Below, one piece after another: positions 18,873 to 27,800 of a stretch of DNA of 35,824 nt. The position numbers and the translations under genes were made by a program. Where the stretch lies: the NCBI RefSeq assembly GCF_000242615.2, contig NZ_KI912269.1, positions 31,810 through 67,633 of the forward strand. Reading direction: 5' to 3'. Each line of letters opens with the position of its first letter. Position 1 is the first letter of the stretch. The stretch comes from Holophaga foetida DSM 6591. GTDB taxonomy: Bacteria; Acidobacteriota; Holophagae; Holophagales; Holophagaceae. Under the pieces are notes generated by a model. It searched no databases and had not been told where the DNA came from. It was given only the letters and a program-made list of their open reading frames with translations.

Positions 18873-21152
18873 TCACCCTCCAAAATTCAGCGGATCCCTA
18901 TCCAGGGTGATCGCCCCACCAGGCGGCAGGGGCGCGGCTTGCATGGCCTGGCTCAGAGGGCCGCGGTTGCTGGCCTTGAGGAGGAGCTGCATGCGGTAGC
19001 GATCCTTGATCCGGGGGACAGGGGCCTCCAGTGGGCCGAGGATGCGCACCCCGGGCACGGTCTCCAGCCTCGACCGCAGCTTCTTGAGTGCGTCCATGGC
19101 TTCAAGTGGGCTATCGGCTTCGGCGCGATAGAGGGAGAGCGCAGCGTAGGGTGGGTAGTGCATCCCCTCCCGGTAGGGCAGCTCCTCCTGGGCGAAGCCC
19201 TCGAAGTTCTGGGCCACGGCGTGGATGATGGCGGGGTGGTCGGGGCTGTAGGTCTGGAGGATGACGGTGCCCGCCAGCTCGGCCCGGCCTGCCCGGCCGG
19301 CCACCTGGGTCAGGAGGTGAAAAGTGCGCTCGGCGGCCCGGAAATCCGCGATCTTGAGGCCCTGATCGGCGTTGATGATCCCCACCAGGGTGAGTTTCGG
19401 GAAGGTGTGCCCCTTGGCCAGCATCTGGGTGCCCACCAGGATGTCCACTTCGCCGTGCTCCGCCGCCAGGAGCCCAGCCTCTAGCGCGCCTCTCCGGCTG
19501 GTGGTGTCCCGATCCAGACGCAGGATCCTCGCATGGGGGAAGAGGGCCTGGAGCTGGTCCTCGATCTGCTCAGTGCCCTCGCCCACGCCCCGAAGATGCT
19601 CCGATTGGCAGCTGGGACAGGCCTCAGGGGGGGCCGTTTCAAAGCCGCATAGGTGGCAGCGCAGGCGGTAGGCCCCCTTGTGATAGGTAAGACTGATATC
19701 GCAATGAGGACATTCAAGCGTCTTGCCGCAGGCTCGGCACATCCAGTAGTTCTCAAAACCCCGTCGGTTGAGCAGGAGCATGGCCTGCTCCCCCCGCTCC
19801 AGGGTCCGCCCCATGGCCTGGAGCAGCAGGGGGGAAAAGATGACCTTCTTGCGCTGGGTCTTGTAGCAGTCGCGCAGGTCCACCACCTCGACCTTCGGCA
19901 GGGAGCTCCCGGCGGGGCGCTCCCGCAGGCGCAAAAGGCGATAACGCCCGACCTGGGCAGCGTGCCAACTCTCCAGGGAGGGAGTGGCGCTCCCCAGGAT
20001 CACGGGGCAGCCTTCGAGCTGGGCCCGCTTGATGGCCAGGTCGCGGGCATGGATGCGAGGGTGCTCCTCGCTCTTGTAGGAGCCCTCCTGCTCCTCGTCC
20101 ACCAGGATCAGGCCCACATCCCGCAGGGGCGCCAGGACAGCGTTGCGGACTCCCACGAAGATGGGGCATTCGTCCTGGAGGAGGCGCATCACGTCCGCCT
20201 GCTTCTCCGTGGCGTTCAGGCCAGCGTGCCCCACCGCCACCAGGCCCGGGAAGCGGCCCTCCAGGCGGGCCAGCAGGCGCGGGGTCAGACCGATCTCCGG
20301 CACTAGCCACAGGACCCGTTTCCCCGCCGCCAGAACCCGCTCCGCAAGCTCCAGGTAGACCTCGGTCTTGCCGGAACCCGTCACGCCATAAAGGAGGTAG
20401 GTGGCGAAGGTGCCCAGCACCACCGAATCCGTCGCATGGAGCTGTTCCTCGTTCAGTTCCACCCGTTTGTGGATTACATCCTCTCGGCGCTGCGCCAGCA
20501 GATCGAGGCGTTTCACACGCTCCACCAGGCCGTGACGCTCCAGGGTACCCAGCACCGATGCGCTCACCGTAGCAGCCTGGATCAGATCCGCCTCCAGCAT
20601 GGCACCCCCGGCCTCTTCCAGGGCCGCAAGCACCTTGGCCTGGAGCGCACTCACCTTGAGGGGGTGGGGCCGATCCGTGCGCCGGACCTCCGTGAGTCCC
20701 GCGCCCCGCATGTTCCGGCGATGGAAGAGGGAGGGGAGCCGGGTCTCGCCCCGGTGCCAGGCCTCCCCCAGGAGTCTGAGGCGCTCCCAGGCTCCAAGAT
20801 CCCTTAAATCAGACAGCTTCTGTCCATCACCTAGATCGGTCTCCCAGTCCGCCAGAACCCCCTGGGGAAGGCAGAGGGCCATGAGATGAGCCACGCCGCA
20901 GCCGTAGTAGCGCCCCGCGAACTCCAGGAGTTCCCGGAGGTGGGGAGGCAGCAGCGGAAAGGGATCCATCACGGAATCGATGGCCTTGAGCTTGGGCGGA
21001 GGAGCAGAATCCGCCCCCAGCACGATCCCGGTGGCAGCACTGTTGCGCACCTTCACCCGCACCCGAACGCCCGGAGGGAGCCCCTCGGGAGCAAGGTAGG
21101 TCAAGGGTGGCAGAGGGCGGGCCAGTTCGATGCGGGTCGGAATCAGGGTCAC
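18873..21152 (-). CDS. priA: Primosomal helicase PriA
   Basis: 759 residues, close to the usual 730-830. PriA binds stalled replication forks, unwinds 3'-5' and loads the replicative helicase for restart. The N-terminal DNA-binding domain is followed by the helicase: Walker A GVTGSGKT at 256-263, the DEEQ box at 352-355 followed by EGSYKSEEHPRIHARD, and a cysteine-rich zinc region (CRACG, CPHC, CHLCG, CPSC) at roughly 465-510. The start is GTG at 21152, supported because the PriA pattern (IELARPLPPLTYLAPEGL) begins at once. The usual motif II is DEEH; here Gln replaces His. Single gene, divergent from the secreted protein gene. Confidence 0.93.
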   Translation of the reverse strand: MTLIPTRIELARPLPPLTYLAPEGLPPGVRVRVKVRNSAATGIVLGADSAPPPKLKAIDSVMDPFPLLPPHLRELLEFAGRYYGCGVAHLMALCLPQGVLADWETDLGDGQKLSDLRDLGAWERLRLLGEAWHRGETRLPSLFHRRNMRGAGLTEVRRTDRPHPLKVSALQAKVLAALEEAGGAMLEADLIQAATVSASVLGTLERHGLVERVKRLDLLAQRREDVIHKRVELNEEQLHATDSVVLGTFATYLLYGVTGSGKTEVYLELAERVLAAGKRVLWLVPEIGLTPRLLARLEGRFPGLVAVGHAGLNATEKQADVMRLLQDECPIFVGVRNAVLAPLRDVGLILVDEEQEGSYKSEEHPRIHARDLAIKRAQLEGCPVILGSATPSLESWHAAQVGRYRLLRLRERPAGSSLPKVEVVDLRDCYKTQRKKVIFSPLLLQAMGRTLERGEQAMLLLNRRGFENYWMCRACGKTLECPHCDISLTYHKGAYRLRCHLCGFETAPPEACPSCQSEHLRGVGEGTEQIEDQLQALFPHARILRLDRDTTSRRGALEAGLLAAEHGEVDILVGTQMLAKGHTFPKLTLVGIINADQGLKIADFRAAERTFHLLTQVAGRAGRAELAGTVILQTYSPDHPAIIHAVAQNFEGFAQEELPYREGMHYPPYAALSLYRAEADSPLEAMDALKKLRSRLETVPGVRILGPLEAPVPRIKDRYRMQLLLKASNRGPLSQAMQAAPLPPGGAITLDRDPLNFGG

Positions 21153-21218
21153 CCCCCCAGGATACCCCGTTCAAGTGCGGCCCATTCCCTGTCATCCTGC
21201 ATGGAAAGAGAGCATCCC

Positions 21219-22163
21219 ATGAAAAAATGGATCTTTTGCTGTGCAATGCCCCTCGTCCTTACTGCCGCACCGCTCCCCTGGGCGGAGGGCGCCCGTCGAA
21301 TCCTTGAGGCCTACGAAACGGGAAGCCCCATGCCGGAACTCTCCCTGAGCCGTCGGGACCAGTCCCACAGGAAATGGCTCGAAGCAGCGGCCAGCCAAGC
21401 CCTGCCAGGGAATCCCTATCCTCGGCAGAGCCGGGCCTGGAAGGAAGCGGAGGCCGTGCGGCAGTTCCTGTCATCCTCCCCCGACGTGGGTGCGCTCCAG
21501 GGCCTGCCCCTCACCCTGGAAGGCTCCCGGATGGCCTTGTGGCGTTGGGGCCAGGGAAAAGTGCGCCGGGGCGAAGTCGATCCAGGCTTCCGGAAGGCCT
21601 GGGAGGATCGGTTGATGGGGGGCCCCATGGACCTTCTCCACTTCTTCGCGACCCGCCACGCCCTGTGCTTCAGCCTCGCGGAAGCCGACCAGCAGCGATT
21701 CCAGGAGATCCAGGAGGGGGCCCCGAAGGAGTACGAGGAAGTGCTCCGGATGTTCCAGCGAACCTTCCCCCTACTCGGGGGCCCTTGCCCTCCCCTGAGG
21801 GTCTGGAGCCTGCCTGCCCTGGAAAGCCAGGAGCTTCCCATCAACGAGTTGGGCCCGAAAGGGGCCTGGATCGCGCCCCTGGCGGACTTCCCCACCCCGC
21901 CCCCAGAGGGCTGGGCCTGGATCCTTCCCACCCCCAGCGGGGCCCAGTCCGCCCAGGAAGGAAGCCTGGAGGACACCAGCCGCCGAGAGGGAGAAGCCAT
22001 GTTGCAACGGCTGGGCAAGCACACCGCCTATCTGGCCCCCAGCGCCGGAGAACTAGAGGCGATCCTGCCGACCTTCTTTCCGATCAGGCTGGAGTTCGGC
22101 GAGGACGGCCTGATACGGAGGATCCTTGTGGGGGATGCAGCGAGGGTGGCCACCAAACCATGA
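21219..22163 (+). CDS. Predicted secreted protein, unknown function
   Basis: 314 residues from the ATG at 21219, which opens a clear signal peptide (MKKWIFCCAMPLVLTAAPLPWAEG). An in-frame ATG at 21201 would add six residues; a long upstream extension into the priA start is not credible. The mature part is rich in Trp, Pro, Glu and Arg, with no repeats, transmembrane helix or motif I recognise. It seems to be a soluble periplasmic or exported protein. It stands alone, divergent from priA with a gap of about 66 bp. The GC-rich codon pattern matches the neighbours, so there is no sign of recent transfer. Confidence 0.7.
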   Translation: MKKWIFCCAMPLVLTAAPLPWAEGARRILEAYETGSPMPELSLSRRDQSHRKWLEAAASQALPGNPYPRQSRAWKEAEAVRQFLSSSPDVGALQGLPLTLEGSRMALWRWGQGKVRRGEVDPGFRKAWEDRLMGGPMDLLHFFATRHALCFSLAEADQQRFQEIQEGAPKEYEEVLRMFQRTFPLLGGPCPPLRVWSLPALESQELPINELGPKGAWIAPLADFPTPPPEGWAWILPTPSGAQSAQEGSLEDTSRREGEAMLQRLGKHTAYLAPSAGELEAILPTFFPIRLEFGEDGLIRRILVGDAARVATKP

Positions 22164-22219
22164 CGAACAAAAGATAAGCAGATTGGCGGCTCTGCTCAGC
22201 CAGGAAGTTCAAAAGAGTA

Positions 22220-22392
22220 AACACAGAGGGCACAGAGAAAAGCAAAGGCTGGCTGGGATGGAGGGGCTGAAAAGCCTCTGGTCTGAATGATCGGCGCTCC
22301 GGCCCTGGTTCCGGGAGGGTGAGCGGGCCAGAGCGTCTTGGTGGACCATTGCTGTACGCTGATCGCTTTATCCTGCTTCATCCTTTTTATCC
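22220..22392. repeat. Remnants of a dispersed intergenic repeat
   Basis: The gap 22164-22550 has no credible gene. At 22220-22240 it contains ACACAGAGGGCACAGAGAA, and at 22366-22392 a run built from TTTATCCTG/TTCATCC/TTTTTATCC units. From memory, motifs of both kinds recur between genes in many environmental bacteria. On the minus strand the first one translates to FLCALCVYSF, a phrase often seen in spurious predicted proteins. The element seems degraded; only one copy is in this window. Confidence 0.35.
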
Positions 22393-22538
22393 CAGCTGAT
22401 TCTGCTTTTCGGGGCCTGCCAAAAACCCTCCCAACCCTCGGTCTTGGCTGAAGCAAGCCGATAATCGGGAAAGATAAATACCCCTTGGAAAACCCAAATG
22501 AACGGATATTATTAATATCAATTCATATTTATTTTCTC

Positions 22539-22545
22539 AAGGAGG
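22539..22545 (+). promoter_or_regulatory. Ribosome-binding site that sets a TTG start
   Basis: AAGGAGG, 5 nt before the TTG at 22551. It lies within the reading frame of an upstream ATG (22485), whose AT-rich codons look like promoter or leader sequence rather than protein. It therefore decides the start of the C1 peptidase gene. Confidence 0.65.
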
Positions 22546-22550
22546 TTCTC

Positions 22551-23336
22551 TTGGCCGCTCGACGCAGCTCTTCCTCCCAGTATGGCTGGATCCCCGATCT
22601 CCCGGATCAACGCGACTTCCGCTACGCCCTCCAACGGATGCCGCTGGAGGCCCCGGAGAAGCTCCCCGCGAAGGTGGATCTCTCGGCAACGCCCATGGCT
22701 GCCCCCTACGACCAGGGCGATCTCGGGAGTTGTACAGCCAATGCCATCGGAGCCGCCTTCCAGTTCGAGCATCGGCGCCAGGATCTGGGCGACCTGATGC
22801 CGAGCCGCCTCTTCATCTACTATGCAGAGCGGGAGATTGAAGGCAGCATCCAGAGTGATTCGGGCGCCATGATCCGCGATGGCATCAAGGTGGTGGCTGC
22901 CCAGGGGGCACCACCGGAGGAGCTCTGGCCCTACACCGTCACGAAGTTCGCGACCCGGCCCCCCAGGAAGGCCTACAAGGCGGCCCTGGAGCACAAGGCC
23001 ATCAGCTATTTCCGCCTGAACAACGCCCGGCAGGAGGAGCTCCTGACCTGCCTGGCCAGCGGCTTCCCGTTCATCTTCGGCTTCACGGTCTACGAGAACT
23101 TTGAAACGCCTCAGGTCTACGAGAAGGGCGTACTGGACATGCCGGGCGAGGAAGACCGTGTCCTGGGGGGCCATGCCGTACTGGCGGTGGGCTACGAGAT
23201 GAAGACGAAGCGCTTCCTGGTGCGCAACTCCTACGGCACCGAGTGGGGCAGGAAGGGGCACTTCACCATCCCCTTCGACTACCTCACGGATGATGATCTG
23301 GCGGCAGACTTCTGGACCATCCGGGATGTGACTTGA
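22551..23336 (+). CDS. Papain-like (C1 family) cysteine peptidase, apparently cytoplasmic
   Basis: 261 residues from the TTG at 22551. It opens MAARRSSSSQYGWIPDLPDQRDFRY, a start typical of a bacterial C1 peptidase subfamily. Catalytic features are complete: oxyanion Gln55 and nucleophile Cys61 in QGDLGSCTANA, His208 in GGHAVLAVGY, Asn226 in RNSYGTEWG. It has no long inhibitory propeptide and no signal peptide, so the enzyme may act in the cytoplasm or leave by another route. It stands alone, convergent with the FadL gene (34-bp gap). Substrate unknown. Confidence 0.87.
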   Translation: MAARRSSSSQYGWIPDLPDQRDFRYALQRMPLEAPEKLPAKVDLSATPMAAPYDQGDLGSCTANAIGAAFQFEHRRQDLGDLMPSRLFIYYAEREIEGSIQSDSGAMIRDGIKVVAAQGAPPEELWPYTVTKFATRPPRKAYKAALEHKAISYFRLNNARQEELLTCLASGFPFIFGFTVYENFETPQVYEKGVLDMPGEEDRVLGGHAVLAVGYEMKTKRFLVRNSYGTEWGRKGHFTIPFDYLTDDDLAADFWTIRDVT

Positions 23337-23370
23337 GGACGGGATCCCGGGTCAGGCACGAAATGCGCGC

Positions 23371-24711
23371 TCAGAAGGTGCAGCGCAACGAAGCCGAGAA
23401 GATGTCGATGCTGCTGTTGAAAGTGCCGCTCAGGTTGCCTCGGGTGCCGTTATCCACCCCAGCAACCGTCAGCGCAAGCTGCCCCTTGTCCACGAAGATA
23501 TGGGTGTAGGCCGCATCCAGCCCCAGGTGCTTGGAGAAGGCGTAGCCCACACCGCAAGAGACCCACTTGCGGTCGGCATCGGGGATCCGGGGGGTGCGGT
23601 AGCTATCGTTGGTGGCCCCCTGGTCCATGGCTCCTCCGAGCTTGAAGGTCCAAGCCTCCCGAGCCTTCCAGGTGATACCCACGGCCACGAACCAGGTGTC
23701 GTTCCACTTCTCTTCAGTGGTCGAATCCTGGAGCGTCCGGCCCGCAGCCATGTTGTCCAGGAACTCGATCTTCAGTTCCTTGAAGCTGGACCAGTCGGTG
23801 TAGGCCACTTCGGCCTGGAAGGAGACATCCTTCTCCAGCTTGTAATCGAATCCCAGGGAGATGGTGCTGGGCAGGTCCACCTCTGCGGCGATGCGGTTGT
23901 CCTGGAAGCCAGCAACGCCCTGGAGATAGGCGGTGGTCCCGCTCGAAAGGGCCGGAAGCTCGAAGCTGGCATCCCCCTTGAGCTTCACCTTGACGGCGGA
24001 CTGGTATCCCAGGCCCATCCGCAGGTTCTCGGTGGGCTGCCAGGTCAACCCCAGTCTGTAGCCATAACTCCACTTGGTTCCCTCAAGAGACGCCTTTCCA
24101 TCCAGAAGGCCTGCACCGACCCCCAGGATCGTCCCGAAGTCCACAGCGTTGGTGAGTTCGGCCTGGGTGCGACGAGCCACAAAGGCAGCGCCCACGGACC
24201 ACTGGGCATTGACCCTGTAGGCGACACTGGGGGCGAAGTCGAGGACCTGGAGATCGGACTTGAGGGCATGATAGCGACCGATGAAATCGGAGTCGTATTC
24301 CGTGCCCATACCAAAGGAAGCATTGACCGAGAAGCCGAGCCTGAGGTCCGGCGACAGGCTCCACATGGCATAGAGGTTGGGCAGGGGGGATGGGGAGCAG
24401 GCATTGTCCGTGGAGGTCGGCGCCGCGGGATAGCTGCCGGAGGCGGGACTGGCCTGGCCATTCGTCAGCTTCGTGCGGGGCGAGACCACACTCACGCCAG
24501 CGAGGATCTCGCTGGTGGCAAACTTGGTCATCGTGGCCGGATTGAAGAACATCGAACTGATATCCGCGCCCCCGGCGCTGACACCGGCGAAGGCGTTGCC
24601 CTGGGCGCTGGGGCTCTGCTCCCGGAGTTGGAAGCCGGAAGCGGAGGCCACAGGGGCCATCCCCCCAGCCAGCAGGAGCGTCAGGATGGCGGAACGCGAA
24701 GAGATCGTCAT
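23371..24711 (-). CDS. FadL/OmpP1/TodX-family outer-membrane transporter
   Basis: 446 residues from the ATG at 24711, with GGAG 9 nt upstream; another ATG at 24732 is possible. Signal peptide about 1-23, then the family start SGFQLREQSPSAQGNAFAGVSAGGADISSMFFNPATM, which forms the hatch of the FadL barrel. Predicted alternating beta strands run to a C-terminal Phe (SLRCTF), as needed for outer-membrane insertion. Members import long-chain fatty acids or other hydrophobic compounds; which one is not visible here. It lies 110 bp downstream of the helicase gene on the same strand, probably by chance. Confidence 0.9.
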   Translation of the reverse strand: MTISSRSAILTLLLAGGMAPVASASGFQLREQSPSAQGNAFAGVSAGGADISSMFFNPATMTKFATSEILAGVSVVSPRTKLTNGQASPASGSYPAAPTSTDNACSPSPLPNLYAMWSLSPDLRLGFSVNASFGMGTEYDSDFIGRYHALKSDLQVLDFAPSVAYRVNAQWSVGAAFVARRTQAELTNAVDFGTILGVGAGLLDGKASLEGTKWSYGYRLGLTWQPTENLRMGLGYQSAVKVKLKGDASFELPALSSGTTAYLQGVAGFQDNRIAAEVDLPSTISLGFDYKLEKDVSFQAEVAYTDWSSFKELKIEFLDNMAAGRTLQDSTTEEKWNDTWFVAVGITWKAREAWTFKLGGAMDQGATNDSYRTPRIPDADRKWVSCGVGYAFSKHLGLDAAYTHIFVDKGQLALTVAGVDNGTRGNLSGTFNSSIDIFSASLRCTF

Positions 24712-24821
24712 GGGGGGGAGTCTCCGGGACATGCCACCGGGAACTCCCGGCATGAACGCAATTAGTTGAGAATCACAAACTCTACCCCGAAATAAACGAT
24801 CCCCCAAGCAGAACTTCCAAA

Positions 24822-27800
24822 TCAGCTTTCCACTTCCAGCGCCCCGAAGCGGGCCACAATGCGCTTCTCACCAGCCTCGGCAAAGCGGATGGTGTAGGTG
24901 AGCATCTCGCCGCTCCCGGTCACGGAAGTGATCACCCCCCGACCAAAGCGGGGGCTGCGGACCCGGGTACCCCTGGCCAGGGCGCCGGAGGAGACTGGCG
25001 GAGCGTCCTCCATCACCGGAAGGATGGGTTCTGGGGCAGCGGGTTCCGCCTCTGCAGGGGCCACGGCCTTCACCCGGTCGAAGAAGCCCCGGATGCGCTG
25101 AAGTTCGGAGGCCACCGAGGCCCCGCCACCGCCCCTGGGGGCCATCCTGGAACTGGAGGTCGCCCCCTGACCGGACTGGTAAAGCTCGGTCCCCCATCGG
25201 ATGGGGGTCTCCAGGACCTCCTGGGGCAGTTCGCGGAGGAAGCGGCTGGGCATGCCCATGACCTCGCTCCCGAAGACCCGCCGTCGCCGGGCTGCGGTGA
25301 GGTAGAGCTTGCGCTGGGCCCGGGTGATGGCCACGTAGAACAGGCGCCGTTCCTCCTCCAGGCCGTCATCTGTATCCCGAGCGTTGCGGTTGGGGAAAAC
25401 GTCCTCCTCCATGCCCACCAGGAAGACCACCGGGAACTCCAGCCCCTTGGCGCAATGGATGGTCATCAGGGAGAGTTGGGCGGCCTCCTCCACCTGGTCG
25501 GCGTCCGAGGCCAGAGAGACCCGGTCCAGGAACTCCGCCAGCCGCAGCCCCTGCCCTTCGGATTCCACAGCGGCGGAGACGAACTCCTCCAGGTTCCGGA
25601 CCCGCCCCTCAGCCTCCAGGGTGCCTTCGTCCTCCAGCATCTGGACGTACCCCGACTCCACCAGCATCCATCGGACAAAGGAGCCCAGGCTCAGGGTATG
25701 GAGTTCGACTTCGGCCCGCTGGAAGAGCTCCAGGAACCGTCCCATCTCCCGCTGGGCTCTGCCCTTCAATTCGCCCTTCTTGAGCAGGACAGCCGCCCCC
25801 CCCAGGGCCGTGCCCATCTCGGGGATGGCCGCCTCGATCTTGGCCAGGGTCGTGGGTCCCACCCCGCGACTGGGGGCGGAAATGGCACGACGGAAGCTCA
25901 CCAGATCGAAGGGGTTGCAGGCCAGGCGCAAGTAGGCCAGGAGATCCTTCACCTCCTGGCGTTCGTAGAACTTGGTGCCCCCCACCAGCTTGTAGGGGAG
26001 GTTGACGGCCCGCAGGGCTTCTTCGAACTGCCGGGACTGCCAGTTGGCGCGGTAGAGGACGGCCATCTTGGCGCCGGGGGCCTTGGCCCGCTCCTCCAGG
26101 ATGCGCTGCACCACCCACTCGGCCTCCAGGCGCCCCTCGTCCACCAGGCGGAAGATCAAGTGTTCACCGTGCCCGAGGTCTGTCCAGAGGCTCTTGCCCA
26201 GGCGCTGAGAGTTGTTGGCGATGACGGTGCACGCCGCGTCCAGGATCTTCTGGGTGGAACGGTAGTTCTGCTCCAGCTTGATTTCCGAAGCCTCCGGGAA
26301 GTCCCGCTTGAAGTCCAGGATGTTGCGGATGTCGGCTCCTCGCCAGCCATAGATCGAGTTGTGGGTCAGGATCCCGTTGGCCACGAAGTTGTGGGTGCGC
26401 TCCACGTTGAGGTCGAAGACATCTTCCAGATCCCAGGGCTCAGCGGAAGCCACCGTGTCATAGCCGCCCAGACCATCGAAGAGCGCCATCCCGGGCCGGA
26501 TGAGGGAGGCGGGGATGAGGGGAAGAGAGTTCGACTCACCCGCCCCTTTCCCCATCCTGGCATTCATGAGGAGCTGTCCCCCCAGCCCTCCCTGGATCTG
26601 TTTGGCGAGCCGCACCACCTCGCCGAAGTCTTTGCGACAGGTCTCAAAGCGCCAGCTGCCGCTCCCCGCCTTGGCGGAACGGATGCTGAAACCCATGGAC
26701 TCAAGCGCCCTCCGTCCCTCATCGTCGTTGCCCACCAGGCTGATGCGGTGCATGGGCGAGGCCCCCCTGCGATCACCGCAGAGCGTAAGAACAATGTTGC
26801 GGCGCAGGCTGTTCCGGGATTGGGGAAGGTGATGGGGCCGCAGAGGGTCGAGACTGAAGTGCTCCAGTATCTTCCGCCCATTTTCCTCGGTGTCCACGGA
26901 GGCAAAGACCTTCTGGATCAGGGCCGCATCGTGGACCATTCCTCGCTGCCCCTTGCCCTTGCGGGGCACAAAGGGAAGCGTCGGCAGCTGGAACTGCAGG
27001 GAAAGGATGGCTTCCTGGGTACGCGCCTCATTTTCCGTATCGTGAACCGAAAGGATCCATAGGGCGTCGGCGTGCTCCTGGCGGGCCCGCTGGAGATAGC
27101 CCACCACCGGCTTGACCTGCCCGCGGGTATGGACCTGGGAGGTCCCGATCCTACAACCCATGCCGTCCTTTCGCATGAGATAGACGAAGTGATGCTGAGG
27201 GGAAAGGCCGAGACGATACCCGGCGAAATGGGTGTGCTCGGGGGTGCTGACCAGGGTCCTGCCCTGGGTGGTCCTGATGCGGAGGCCCCTCCCCTTGCTC
27301 TGGCGCCGGTAGACTTCGGATACCTGGGCTGACCGGAAGTCGCCACTGCCGTGGCAGGACAGGACCGAGTCCCCCTTCTGGATTTCCTCGATGGGCCGGA
27401 GCGCGCCATCCCCGAGAGCCACGAGGGTTCCAGCCGCCAAGCACTGATCCTCATCACCCACCACACACAGGTTGTGATGCTTCTCCGCCAGATGCCGCAC
27501 CAGGAGGTACTGGGCCTTGTTGGTGTCCTGGTATTCGTCCACCAGCAGGTACTTGAACCGTTCCGAATAGACCTGCTGCATCATCGGGTCGCGGAAGAGG
27601 CGCTCGGTGTAGAGCAGGAGGTCATCGAAGTCGCAGGCCTTCTGGTTGCGCAGGCCCCGCTGGTAGAGCTCGTAGGCGTCGAGGAGCTTGCGGGTCCAGG
27701 GATCCAGGGCTTCGGCTCGGGCCTCCTCCGGGAGGAGGCAGCGGTTCTTGAAATCCGAGATCATCTCCAGAACCTTGCGAGGGTGGAACTGCTTCTCCGG

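Noticed and set aside
22196..22456. Minus-strand 86-codon frame before the C1 peptidase
   Set aside because: Its C-terminal FLCALCVYSF is the translation of an intergenic repeat; there is no ribosome site, so it is treated as a spurious frame.
25455..27062. Plus-strand open frame of 535 codons antisense to the helicase and its intein
   Set aside because: It crosses the intein border as if it did not exist and has no recognisable domain, while the minus strand carries all helicase and intein motifs.
26358..27443. Reading the helicase insertion as a separate gene or a pseudogene disruption
   Set aside because: The frame is open through the insert and both ends carry canonical splicing residues, so the helicase is expected to be restored after splicing.
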